Source of the DNA: Colius striatus
Taxonomy: Eukaryota > Chordata > Aves > Coliiformes > Coliidae
Assembly: GCF_028858725.1 (NCBI RefSeq)
Contig: NC_084766.1
Coordinates: forward strand, 23,166,501 to 23,230,500
Direction: 5' to 3'
Length of the DNA: 64,000 bases
Of the stretch, positions 22,481 through 32,404 are shown piece after piece. Each line of letters begins with the position of its first letter. The stretch's first letter is position 1. Made by a program: the position numbers and the translations under genes. The notes beneath the pieces were generated by a model. That model did not search any database. It was not told where the DNA came from and saw only the letters and a list, made by a program, of their open reading frames with translations.

Positions 22481-22575
22481 ATAGAATCATAATGGTTGGA
22501 AAAGACCTTTTAAGATCATGAGTCCAGCTACTCATGTCACGCTGCCAAGCCCATTACTAAAGTAAACCATGTCTT
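22481..22575 (-). mobile_element. CR1 LINE 3'-end fragment (older subfamily)
   Basis: Begins ATAGAATCATAATGGTTGG and continues with GACCTTTTAAGATCATGAGTCC and CCAAGCCCATTACTAAA, the inverted 3' end of an older CR1 subfamily. The fragment at 39.43-39.57 kb is similar. No coding part remains. Confidence 0.7.
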
Positions 22576-22799
22576 TTTGTTATAGAAGATATAAAAAATC
22601 AAGTGATTTTATTGAATAGCTATCTTTTAGTGAAATTTATAAGTAAGTTAGCATAACTAAGCAAAACTGGGCATCCTTGGTGAAGCTGCTCCCAAAGAGA
22701 AAACATGCATGAAAAATCAGGCATAGTGAAAAAAAGAGTGATAATGAGGGGGATTGTTTAAATCCATGCACCTGCAAGCCATAAAACATCTAAGAACAA

Positions 22800-23304
22800 T
22801 GTTGGGAGTGATTGCTTCAGAGGAAGAAAAGAATTTGTTATATTAATCATTAGGATGTTTGCTGTCCTGAACCCCCATAACTTTCTGGTCCTGAGTACCA
22901 GGTAATATTGTGGTCCAGAGCACCGGATAATTAGTTCCATTCTGGCCCAGAGCACCAAATAATCCATAGCCTAAATCAGTTAGTTGGCCAAGTGATTTTG
23001 AAATATATATGAATATGTAAAACTTGTGTAATAAAGGACCAATCAATTAGAGTGATGGAATGTATAAAAGTAACAAATAACGAATCAAGGCAAAGGGTAA
23101 ATTTAATGGACAATTCTAAGCAGGCTTTTATGCAGAGTAATAAAGAACAAAAAAATGTTGGGTATAAATATTTGTTAATTCTAATGCGTTGTGGGATATT
23201 CTTTGGGAACAATCCCATGTCCTCAGTGCATCATCAAATAAAGGATGTCTCTGCTTATCTAACTTTTATGTAGATAATTTTTTCTTCCCCAGCATACTTG
23301 CAAC
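22800..23304 (+). mobile_element. Probable solo LTR of an endogenous retrovirus
   Basis: A 505-bp block with LTR-like ends (5' TGTTGGG and 3' TTGCAACA), a TATA motif (GGTATAAATATT near 23160), a poly-A signal (AATAAAGG near 23236) and a downstream T-rich stretch, in the order expected for a U3-R-U5 structure. ACAA occurs directly before the 5' end and at the 3' end and may be a target-site duplication. No internal retroviral sequence adjoins it, so it would be a solo LTR. The ends are tentative. Confidence 0.45.
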
Positions 23305-26300
23305 AACAGGACTTCAATTTCCACTGAGTTCGGTTTTCCCACTGGGATGCGTGACTAAAAGGAGAGAGCACCATAAACCTGAGTCTAAGGGGAAGGAACT
23401 TGTGTCTTTCTAAGAACACAGGAATAATCTAGCTTCCTACACATAAGAGTAGGTGTTTTGGAGTTTGGTTTGGAGTGGTTTTTTTTTAGAGAAAGAAGTT
23501 AAACATCCCAACCAAACCAATTCCCCTCAAAGCTCCTCAGTTTCTTATGAAAGATCAAGGGAAACAATAATGTTCATGTTACCCATTCTCATTGTTTCAA
23601 GTGTTCCTGTAAATCCATGGCCACTGAAATGGAAGATGTTATCTACCCCTCCCACTTTTATAAAGGCTCCCAAAGGGCTTATCCTAGCTCTGGCCCCAGG
23701 GGAGCGATAAAGCCCAAGCCCTAGAGCAGTGCAAATAAGCTCACAGAGCTCAGGAGCTGGATTCCTCCTGGAGCTTTGCTTGCAACATTAGTCCCTGAGG
23801 ACAGGGAGGGGAGAGTCTGTATTGCCTCAGCACAGCCCTAATAGAGAGACTGGCCTGCTCTTTGTGGTATCCTGGTCATGACCACTAAAGCAGGTTCACT
23901 TACTGCTGGCACAGGGCAATACACCAATACACACAAGCCAGGGCAAAAGTCCAAAGAGCTGAACACTGACCTGGAGACTCACGCTTCTCCTGGGGCAGAA
24001 ACATATACCTGAAAGTGCCACTGATCCAACCAAAACCACCTCAACAGGGGAGTGTTTAAACCCCACAGCATTTCCTGGACACATGTCAGTCACACTCATT
24101 GATCCCCAGGGAGAAAAGTGACTGTTCCATTAATGTTAATAACTTCTGGATTTAATAAATATTTCTGAACTATTCCACCTTTGTATGGTCCTTATTTTTC
24201 TGGAGCAAATGCACCACCATACTCACTATCACCATCTTATTTCAGAGTAGACATTTCTGAATCATTCCATGTGTGAAAACATACAAGCAGAGGAATTTAT
24301 GCTCTACCATGCATAAACCCATCCACAGTATGTTGCTTCCTTGTAATGCTTGTAATGCACAGTGTACTATCTGCAGAGCCTGCCTGCCTCACCAAAAACT
24401 AATGTGGAGGTAGTACCTGAAAACCACTGGGATTCAGAAGCTGCTAAACCGAGCACACATCTATCTACCTAGAAAGCAAAGTTCCCCACCACTACCTCCC
24501 CTTCCCCACCCCAGGGAGTGTCCCCACCAGTTCACCAGCAGATGAAACCTGTGCCAAGCCAGGCAGCCCTGGGTTCCCTGTGTCCTGTAAGCCCCTCACC
24601 TGGGCTCACCGTGACACCAAGGGACTACCATCTAGGGAGAGACACTTCATCCCTGCTGACAGAATAAAACCAAGCATGAGATGACCATTCAGTGCTTTGT
24701 CCAAAGTGATTAGCGTGTACACTTGCATTTATACATTACCTGTCTACTGAAGGAAACTTTACTCCCGAATAGTTGCTGTAATTTCCCTTCTCCTTTGACT
24801 GAGGGTGCAGGGAAGCAACTGACCTCCCCCCTTGTTTGCTGAAAGTCAACAAAATCTGTCTTTTGCTTAAAAAAAAAAAAAAGAATCCAGTCTGAATTGC
24901 CTGGTGAATAAAATGTTTATACACAACTCTAAGATTCCCCTCCTCCTCCTAATTAACATAGCTGCATCTGTGGACCACAAAACCCTGGAACAGATGGGAA
25001 AGGACTGAGAGGTGTTATGTAGCTCCCATCAGAAAGAGGTGGCAGCTTGAGAAATTTGGAAATGTTGATGATCCTGGGTGCATTTAAAGGCTCTGCATCT
25101 GTAGTCAAATCCTTCCTTCACCTTGCAGAAATATGATGCTTTTAGGAGACACAATTTTACTTCATTTATTTTGTAACAGTTGAAACTTTTGTATCATTCA
25201 ATTGACATATAACCACAATAAAAAATAAATCTGAGTTTTTAGGGAAATGAGTGTATTTTCGTGTAGAATTCTATATACTCGGAACATTGCCTTATCTTGG
25301 AAAAGACATGTATTTTTCTTATGTGACTTATATTAACATGGTGAACTCATTTTCTCAGATAATATTTAAAATAGTTAGTGTTCTGCATTTGCACATAAGA
25401 CTTACAGCCATAAGAAACATGCTTGCTTCAAGAAATGTATTGATCACTTGCATACACTTGTAACTCAGTATGATATCCTGAAATTTAGGTGTAATGCCAG
25501 GATGTGAAAATCGTAGCTAAGATTATTGGGAAAAAGTGCTCTTTTCCTACAAACTGTACAGGACTTCCAGGGCAAAATGGTAGATTTACCTCAGTGGTAT
25601 ACAATGGGAATATTTCTTTGGAGGCTTTATGCACACACATTAAGTATAAGCCCATGAGAACAGGCAGGACTGTAGTAGCTCTATACCCAAAGTATTGTTG
25701 GGGGGAAGATTCAGCCCCTTGTCTAAGCTGCAGTGTTTCCTCCACCAGCTACTTGAACATCATCTTTTACTAGAAGCTGAAGAATTGCAGTACTCAAAAA
25801 GGCTGTCAATGTACCAAATCCTTGAACATACCAGTCACACCTGGTTTTATGTGACAGCATAAGAATGTCTGAAAATTGGAAGACAGCAGAATAACCCTTC
25901 AAGAAAGGCATAATTGGGCAAATCACCGGGTTACTAACTTCCCTTCTGCTAGCCATGTGTTTAAGAAGTAATCCATGTAAAAACAGTATACTAAGCAACC
26001 TATTTTAACATGTAACATGGATTAAGAGATGATGTAATTTAGGTCACCAGACCTGGGACCTGTTGTGCTACCCAATCACTGGCTCCATCACAGGTAGATT
26101 TATCTTTCTGAAAAGCCCAGATATATTCCAAAGTCTTCTTGGCAAAACCAGAGAAGTGGAGATGACAGAGGATGCAGTAAGAACAAGTGTCACCTCTGTC
26201 CCCTGGGGGAGGGAAAAAAATAATCCCCAAACACAGCACTACAACAAACAACAAGAACACACTCTAACTCAAAACCCTCACTACATGTAGCTGCACAAAC

Positions 26301-26782
26301 AGGCCACAGTTTTTTAGGCAAGTCTAGGAGAGCCCTTCAGAGGGCCTAGTAAGCTGATTTACTGCAGGGAATGATGTTAAAATCGCTAGGAGTGCAGGCA
26401 AAACAAGATTGAGGCTGTGGCCGGTGGCAGGGCTGGGACCTGGCTGCAGACAATGGGTGACTGTTTGTACCCTCCACTGCTTCCCTTTGGAAATGCTAAC
26501 TAGGTTATTCAGCGCCTCCTTTGATGTCCTGATAGGTGCTATTAGATAGTCAATTAGGCACCAACGAGATCGATTGTTTTGGGAATCGGTGCTTTTCTGT
26601 TTGAAGTACCCACGAACACCAGCTGTGCTGCTCCTCTGCGACACAGGGCCCAGCCACCCCTCCCTCTACCACCTCCCTACTCTCCTGGCCCAGAAACTCC
26701 CCTTCAGCAGCTGACAGGCACTTTACATTGAAAAAACAATTTATCAGGGAAATCTTACGTAGCTCTTTGGACAACTAATCAG
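23305..26782. other. Intergenic DNA between Vent genes B and C, left part
   Basis: No gene recognised. A symmetric TATA-like TTTATAAAGG lies near 23657-23665, followed by CAAAGGGCTTATC, but no open frame or splice structure follows in either direction. The remaining short frames match nothing known. On the - strand near 26670-26700 a short peptide faintly resembles the Vent N-terminal motif; see findings. Confidence 0.4.
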
Positions 26783-27264
26783 CAAAGGGCCTAGATAAGT
26801 TTAGGACAACTTAGCTGGAAACAAAATTGCGCTTGAATTCCCATGTATGCCATCACCACATTGCCCGAGGACTTGTGACACTTCCCCAGTTGTTCAGAAT
26901 TGCCCGAGCAAAATAACTAAGAACTAAAATAAGAATTAAAGTGCTTAACATACCTGAATAACAAGGAGATGCTGGGATTTGCTCCCTACTAATTATTAGA
27001 AGATAACACTAGGTTGAGATCTAGGAGAAAACTATAAAGGAAAAGTAGTAAAGCCTACACAAGGAAGATGCCAAGACCAGGAGATCTGCTTTGGTGGAAT
27101 TTATCAAGTTAATCGTCATCTAATTGCGTATCAAAGAAAGAGATAATGGACAGCAATTAGATGTAATGGCCTGCCAGTGTGAGATCACTCACGATTAGCA
27201 CACAACACCGAATAACTTCACCTGGTTTGTTAAAGAGGTCCTAGGAGTGGCTCCACCGTGTCTG
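26783..27264 (-). promoter_or_regulatory. Orphan regulatory block resembling the gene C promoter
   Basis: Three short blocks occur in the same order and strand as upstream of Vent gene C: CAAAGGGCC-T-AGATAAGT (26783-26800), TCATCTAATTGC (27116-27127) and GGCTCCACCGTGTCTG (27249-27264). At gene C the counterparts are at 32298-32314 (without the extra T), 32316-32327 and 32389-32404. The orphan copy is more spread out. Extra TCAAAG, GATAA and TAAT/ATTA cores fill the interval. No gene body follows on the left. It may be an enhancer or the promoter of a lost paralogue. Confidence 0.5.
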
Positions 27265-27613
27265 AGAACTGCAGGGGGGGGAGCACCCCGGCCCTGTTCC
27301 CAGTCCCTGTTGGCTGTTCTTGCCAAATTGGAGCACACATTACTGGGCGCAGACGGCTCCCCGCCAGCACAACGCTGCTAATTCAATCACGTTTCCCCCT
27401 CACCCCCCGCGCAAACACAGCGGGGGAGGAGGGCTTTGAAGTTAGTGCTCTGGCAATTTTCCCCTCTCATCCGTTTCTCCTCCCCGGGGAGCCCCGTTTC
27501 CAGGTTATACAGCCTCTTCCTCGGGAACCTCCACCTCCAACAGTTGCACTGTACAAGCATTAAGCTGCTCCTCCCCAGCTAATCGACTCGGCTTCCACCT
27601 CCTCGTATTCCCG

Positions 27614-27621
27614 TATTTATA
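27614..27621 (-). promoter_or_regulatory. Orphan TATA box
   Basis: TATAAATA on the - strand lies in a GC-richer stretch. An ATG follows at 27560, about 60 nt downstream, the same spacing as in Vent genes B and C, and opens a 45-codon frame with a GT donor-like GGGGGTGAGG near its end. The peptide is not Vent-like, and no homeodomain exon was found further downstream. Possibly a fossil or non-coding promoter. Confidence 0.25.
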
Positions 27622-30600
27622 GCTCACAGACCCCGCTTTGTTTTCCCAGAGAGCATTCTTGCACTGGTAGTTATTGTGATGCGATTAAAGACACAAAGGG
27701 GACTGCGAGAAGCGAATGGTTGGGGGGTCCGATCGCTGCACGGGGGCAGCCCGGGAAGTTGGGGCAGCCCGGGAAGGTAGCGGCTGCTCTTGTCTCAGGG
27801 CAGGCAGCGGCTGCGGTACCAGGACTGCATCGCTTCCACCCCCGGCGAGGTACTCCCTGTTTGCAGAGGTCCTGCTCTCATACTAGTGCACTTTTATTGC
27901 TGCCGAAGGTGGAATGCATGGATGAGAAATTCAAATAAGACGGAACAAAACAGGAAAGGACGTCTCGAGTTTCCTTCTCCCAGGTCAAAGGCAAAACTTA
28001 CAAGTACGTTTAGTAATGGAGTCCGTCCGTTTTAGAAAAAATGAAATTATTTAATGTACAGTCTTCTAGACCACTGTAATGTAGTAGTTATCTTCGAGGA
28101 AAAGCCGAGTTCTGCAGGTAGAAGTTACTATATAGTGTAGAATCTGCTACCATTAGGACTCAGCTGAGCATCACTTCTCCCGTTGATTTGAGTAATTTTC
28201 AGGAAACGGGACAATATTTGCAAGCTAGTGCTGCAGAAACACTGGCGAGGCATTTCTTGTGCTCGTTAAGTACACAGGAGGCCAGGGAGTCGTTATGTTA
28301 AGTGATCATTAGCACCTTTTCAAATAGAGAACATCTTCTCCCCTGCCAGTAGCTCCTGCAGCTCTTACACCCAAAGCCGGGAAACCCAATCGCTCCGCTA
28401 AACCGCCTGATTCAGCAAGGCTACAGGGAGCCACATCCACACACTCACAAGCAAAGCCTTCACTATTGCTCCACGGCCAATATCTCTCAGTCTTGCAACT
28501 CTACTTGTCCTGGTATGGTCCTTCCAAGCCCAGTGGGCTTAAATTGTGTCAAAGGTTACAACACTACCTGCTCTCTGGACAGACCAAATTGCCTCTGGCT
28601 TGTTCTAAACCTCTACACCGAGAGTGAACTGCTCCCCTCACCCCTCTGAGCACTGTTGAGCCCTGCTCGGGTGCAAGCAGATTCAGCGTTAGGTCAGCCA
28701 GCTGCGTGCTGCCCTTCTTCCTGCTCAGCCTAGCCCGGTGGCTGTGGGGAGACCGGGGCTCCAGGGGACACAGAATGGTCAGGCTCAGCCCTAGAGCTGC
28801 CCCCGGGAGACCATTTATCCAAGGCCCTGATAAGGTGTGTTCTTGCCTCTCATTACCCCTGTTGGGAGGAAAATGGGTTATGCTCCACCCCTCACATAAA
28901 CCCTGTACCCACGGAAGCAGGTCCCCACCGCGGGTGGGAACACTTTGTTCTTCCTATGTCCTCCAGAGCCTTTTCATCTCTCTGTCACTTCCCCTGGGCC
29001 CAGCTGCAGTATTGCCCCCTCCCTCCCCTTTTACTCTCTCTCCATTTGTTCCTGGGCTGGGAGGCTCCCGCAGTGAGGCAGCCCCAGGCCTGGCTGGTCC
29101 CTTCGAAGGGTCCTGCTCGCTTCCAGTCCCCTATACCACCTTCTAATAGCACAAAGGCCTATTACTATTATATGGAGTGAGCAAATATTTGAAGGAGAGG
29201 CAGGGTTCTCTGTAGCCATACAAGATTACAAGGGGACTGATGCCCAACCACCTCAACCACTATCCCCTTGAAAACAGGATAGTCAAATTGGATCTCATAC
29301 TCAAGACTTCTCTTTGTTTTTCTTTTTTTTGTTTGGTGGGGTTTTTTTTTGTTTAGGTAGTTTGTATATTTATGGGCCTTGCCAATTTTGCTGTTTTAAA
29401 AATATCACTGTTTTAGAGCAGAGAAAATATTCACCATTGCAGAGCTTTCAGGAAATGTCCCCTTTCCCCAATGACATTTGAAGGAGTCAGAGACAACTGC
29501 AGATATTCTTTTCTTCCAATCAATATAGCCATTTAGTAATACTTGACTTTGAGAAATAAGTCTCCACTCAATGGGAATTTTTATCTCATGTTAACAAATG
29601 TTCTCAATTTCAACCTGCATCATATTCCTGAAGAGATCTCAGAAAAATGACAGCATCTGAGCCCTTATTAGTTTCCTGAAACTTCTGCATTAGAGCCTTA
29701 TTAATTATGCAATTGAAAGCAAATACAAACACCTCAAAAGGCTAGAGAAATAGAGCATGGATTAAGAAGTAGTTAAGGAGACTTCCAGATGTGACAGGTA
29801 CTCAGAAAATCAAAGGTTATAGCTTTCAGTGGTATGTAATGCTGCTTTATACCAGGCAAGTGTGCTCAAGTGGCAGATTGGCCCCTGTACGAAAAAGAAA
29901 ATAAGTATGTTCAAGGCTGACTGACAGAGAATCTTCAAACCATTCATTATACAAGCCCAGATTGCAAGTGTGCTGGAAATCTTCTAATAACCCCTGAGAC
30001 CAACTCTAAAGTGATGGAAATGTTTATTACTCTTTTCATGTGAGTTGATGTTAGACTTTGAAAGATTTATGGCAACTTGCATCAGTCAAGGACCATTTAT
30101 CTGAGCCCTTTCTCTAGCCTGAAATCAGGCCAATTTGGTCTTAAGTTTTCTAGAGCATTATTCAGATTTTAAAAGTGCATGGCACAATGGTAACAAACTT
30201 CGCTGCCACTTAGGGAAAATCATCTTTAGAATGTTACATTTCTTTTAACCACCACCCTCATGCCCCATTAGGTGCATGTGAGATGTTGTTGATAAAAATT
30301 TCAAGGTTAGATCCTTCCCAAGATCTGTTTAGACAAGAGGCTTTGACTAATCCAGTGAGGCTGCACATGAGAGTGTGAATATATACATATTTATTTAGAA
30401 AATAACTTTACATCTTAAAAAAATAATCTGTGTTAAAGGCCTCCAACAGAAAGCATCCATTTTGCTTTTATCACTAGTTAAGTGTTAGTAACAGATATAT
30501 CCACATATTTGGTTAGAAGCACAGTCCCATAGAGAAAATGCCATCTCAGAAGCAGCTGAAGAGGCTCCTGCTTAAAGATACCTGCTTTAGAGGACATGAG

Positions 30601-30762
30601 GAAATTAATGCTTCTTTGCACTCACCCCTAAAAAATTGCATGGGGTCAGAACAGATCTAGAGAATAAGGAGTCTATGTTTCATTTCCTCTCTTTTAAGGC
30701 AGGATAAGTAGGTCTACAATCCTCGTGGAAGGAATTCATGTGAAAGCTGGAAAAAGTTTTGA
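27622..30762. other. Intergenic DNA downstream of Vent gene C
   Basis: GC content is moderate up to about 29.1 kb and lower afterwards. No gene, repeat family or RNA was recognised. Several frames at 27.7-29.2 kb are Pro/Ser-rich and typical of non-coding GC-rich DNA. A cluster of homeodomain and TCF-like cores (GCGATTAAAG, CACAAAGG, GATCATTAGC) lies around 27.66-28.32 kb. This could be regulatory but is not demonstrable here. Confidence 0.4.
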
Positions 30763-30768
30763 TTTATT
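30763..30768 (-). terminator. Putative poly-A signal of Vent gene C
   Basis: AATAAA on the - strand, about 220 nt after the gene C stop codon and the first good hexamer downstream of it. Confidence 0.5.
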
Positions 30769-30985
30769 AAACAATTCCATTTATATTAGTGTTTGTTCCA
30801 CTGTTTCTATTTTACGCAGTTACCTATAAATGCAAAGGCCTGAAAGTCCACAATTGTCCAGCATGTCTCTGTAAAATTTTTTCTCAGTGCTGTGTTGGAA
30901 TTCCACCAGGCAATTAAAAGACAAGGGCAACCCAGACAGCAATCAGTAGTGCAAATCCTCCTTAGTCATTGTCCATATCAGAAGG

Positions 30986-32194
30986 TCAGACACCCATCAC
31001 AAAAGCTGTGGCATCCCTGTACCCTACAAAGCACGGTGCTGCCCAAAAGCCCACAGGCTGTGCTCTGCAGGCACTACTGAGGTCCAGGGTGGGTGCTGGC
31101 AGCGCTGCCAAAGTGAAGCTCCCAGAGGCAGCCCCTTGCCGGGGCAGAGGTGATGGCCCAGACACATATGTGAGCGGCAAGGGCACAACGCTGCTCTGAG
31201 GTCCATAAGGAAGAGGAGGGCTGCAGAAAGGCTCTGTCCTCAGCTCCTGCAGCTGCCGCTTGAGCTTCATTCGGCGATTCTGAAACCATGTCTTGATCTG
31301 GGACAAACAGAAGGAGGAAAGAAGAAGTTACAAAGGTACCTGGCCCATTCCACGTCCCATGCCCAAGCCCTGGCCTATGCTATGCCCTTGCCCAAGCCCT
31401 GGCCCACGCCACACCCTTGCTGAAGCCATGGCCATACCCATGCCCTGTGCATGCCTCAGCTCTGGTTCATGCCGCGCCCATTGCATGTCCCATGCCGAAG
31501 CCCATGCTCATGCCCAAGCCCTGGCCCGTGCCATGCCCAGTGCACATCCGATGCCCAAGCCCTGGCCCGTGCCCCGGCTCACCTGCACCTCGGAGAGCCG
31601 CATCCTGCCCGCGAGCCGGCGGCGCTCGGCCGCCCCCAGGTACTGCTGCCGCTGGAAGGAGCTCTCCAGCGTGCTGATCTGCTCGGCGCTGAAGGCCGTG
31701 CGCAGCCGCCGCCCGCCCCTGCCGGCCGGCTCCTCCGCGCCTGGGCACTCGGCGCTCGCCTCCGGCGGGGGCTGTTCCGCGCCCCATGGCCGTCCGCCTG
31801 CTCCTGGCGAGAGGGAGAAAAGCGTCAGCCGGCCCCGAGGACCTCAGAGGTGCCAGCCCGCTGCCTCTGGGCAGCCACTGCCCAATCGCGCTTTGTCGAG
31901 GACACGAGCGCAGGTAGTACAGGGCCCATTCTCCTCCCCGATAACTACCAGAGTGCCCTGATGGGCGCGATTACCTGCAGCAGGGGCGGCCATCAAGTGC
32001 TGCCTGCTCCTGCCGGCTTTCCCGGACCGCGGGCCGGCGGACTGCTCCTCGCTCCGCTCGCTCAAGCCGGGGCTGGAGCCGGAGCCAGGTCGATGCTCCG
32101 CGGAGGATTCTCGTTGCGAGGAGACCTCAGTGGAGCTCTTGAGGGCCTGGCTGCTCTGGGACAGCCACTCCACAGAGAAAGGGGCCTTGGTCAT
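30986..32194 (-). CDS. VENTX-like: Vent-class homeobox gene C (VENTX-like homeodomain repressor)
   Basis: Three exons on the - strand: 32194-31975, 31803-31583 and 31297-30986, with introns of 171 and 285 bp, giving 250 aa. The N-terminus carries the Vent motif (residues 6-15, FSVEWLSQSS), followed by a Ser/Glu-rich linker. The homeodomain (about 104-163) has R5, F8, L16, F20, W48, Thr47, Asn51 and the segment YLGAAERRRLA, and ends IKTWFQNRRMKLKRQ. Intron phases are 1 and 0, with intron 2 at homeodomain codon 44/45, as in genes A and B. The tail is Pro/Ala/Leu-rich. The ATG is fixed by the conserved motif and by TATAAA 56-61 nt upstream. Vent proteins repress organiser genes under BMP/Wnt in frog and fish (family knowledge); the role of this bird copy is inferred. 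It is the Vent gene nearest KNDC1 and has the same orientation, the position held by VENTX in mammals. Confidence 0.88.
31341..31575. repeat. Degenerate minisatellite filling intron 2 of gene C
   Basis: The 15-mer GCCCAAGCCCTGGCC occurs perfectly at 31361, 31390, 31512 and 31553. The intervening DNA consists of decayed variants (ATGCCC, AAGCCCATG, CATGCCC). The array takes up most of the 285-bp intron 2 of Vent gene C and creates long repetitive open frames on both strands that are not genes. Confidence 0.85.
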
Positions 32195-32249
32195 CCTGCC
32201 TTGCTTCAGAGATGCCGAGAAGGAGGGTGTCGGGGAGCATGGCTCCTCC

Positions 32250-32404
32250 TTTATACAGCAAGTCCCGGAGGAAAACGTTGTTTGGGTAAATACACATCAA
32301 AGGGCCAGATAAGTATCATCTAATTGCCATCAGTCCTCCCCCTCAACAAAAGATACCGTTCACACATTGCCACAGCTCACCGAGGCTCGGCTCCACCGTG
32401 TCTG
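32250..32404 (-). promoter_or_regulatory. Promoter of Vent gene C: TATA, TCF/LEF, GATA and homeodomain-type sites
   Basis: TATAAA on the - strand at 32250-32255. Going upstream (rightward): a forkhead-like GTAAATA (about 32286-32292), the TCF/LEF-type CACATCAAAG (32293-32302), AGATAAG (GATA type, 32307-32313), TCATCTAATTGC with a TAAT core (32316-32327) and GGCTCCACCGTGTCTG (32389-32404). The CACATCAAAG site is shared with gene B at nearly the same spacing. The whole set recurs at 26.78-27.26 kb. Confidence 0.6.

Noticed and set aside
23650-23690. TTTATAAAGG with CAAAGGGCTTATC as a further Vent-like promoter
   Set aside because: Spacing differs from the real Vent promoters, and no coding exon follows on either strand.
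27258-27563. 101-codon + strand frame near the orphan TATA
   Set aside because: No Vent or other motif, no splice structure, and it lies opposite to the orphan promoter direction.
15798-32194. NANOG as identity of one of the homeobox genes
   Set aside because: Vent Thr47, the Vent N-terminal motif and the KNDC1 neighbourhood all point to Vent; avian NANOG lies in another neighbourhood and has a different homeodomain.
31451-32323. 290-codon frame on the + strand over gene C
   Set aside because: It is antisense to gene C and runs through the minisatellite intron; its length comes from GC-rich, stop-poor DNA.
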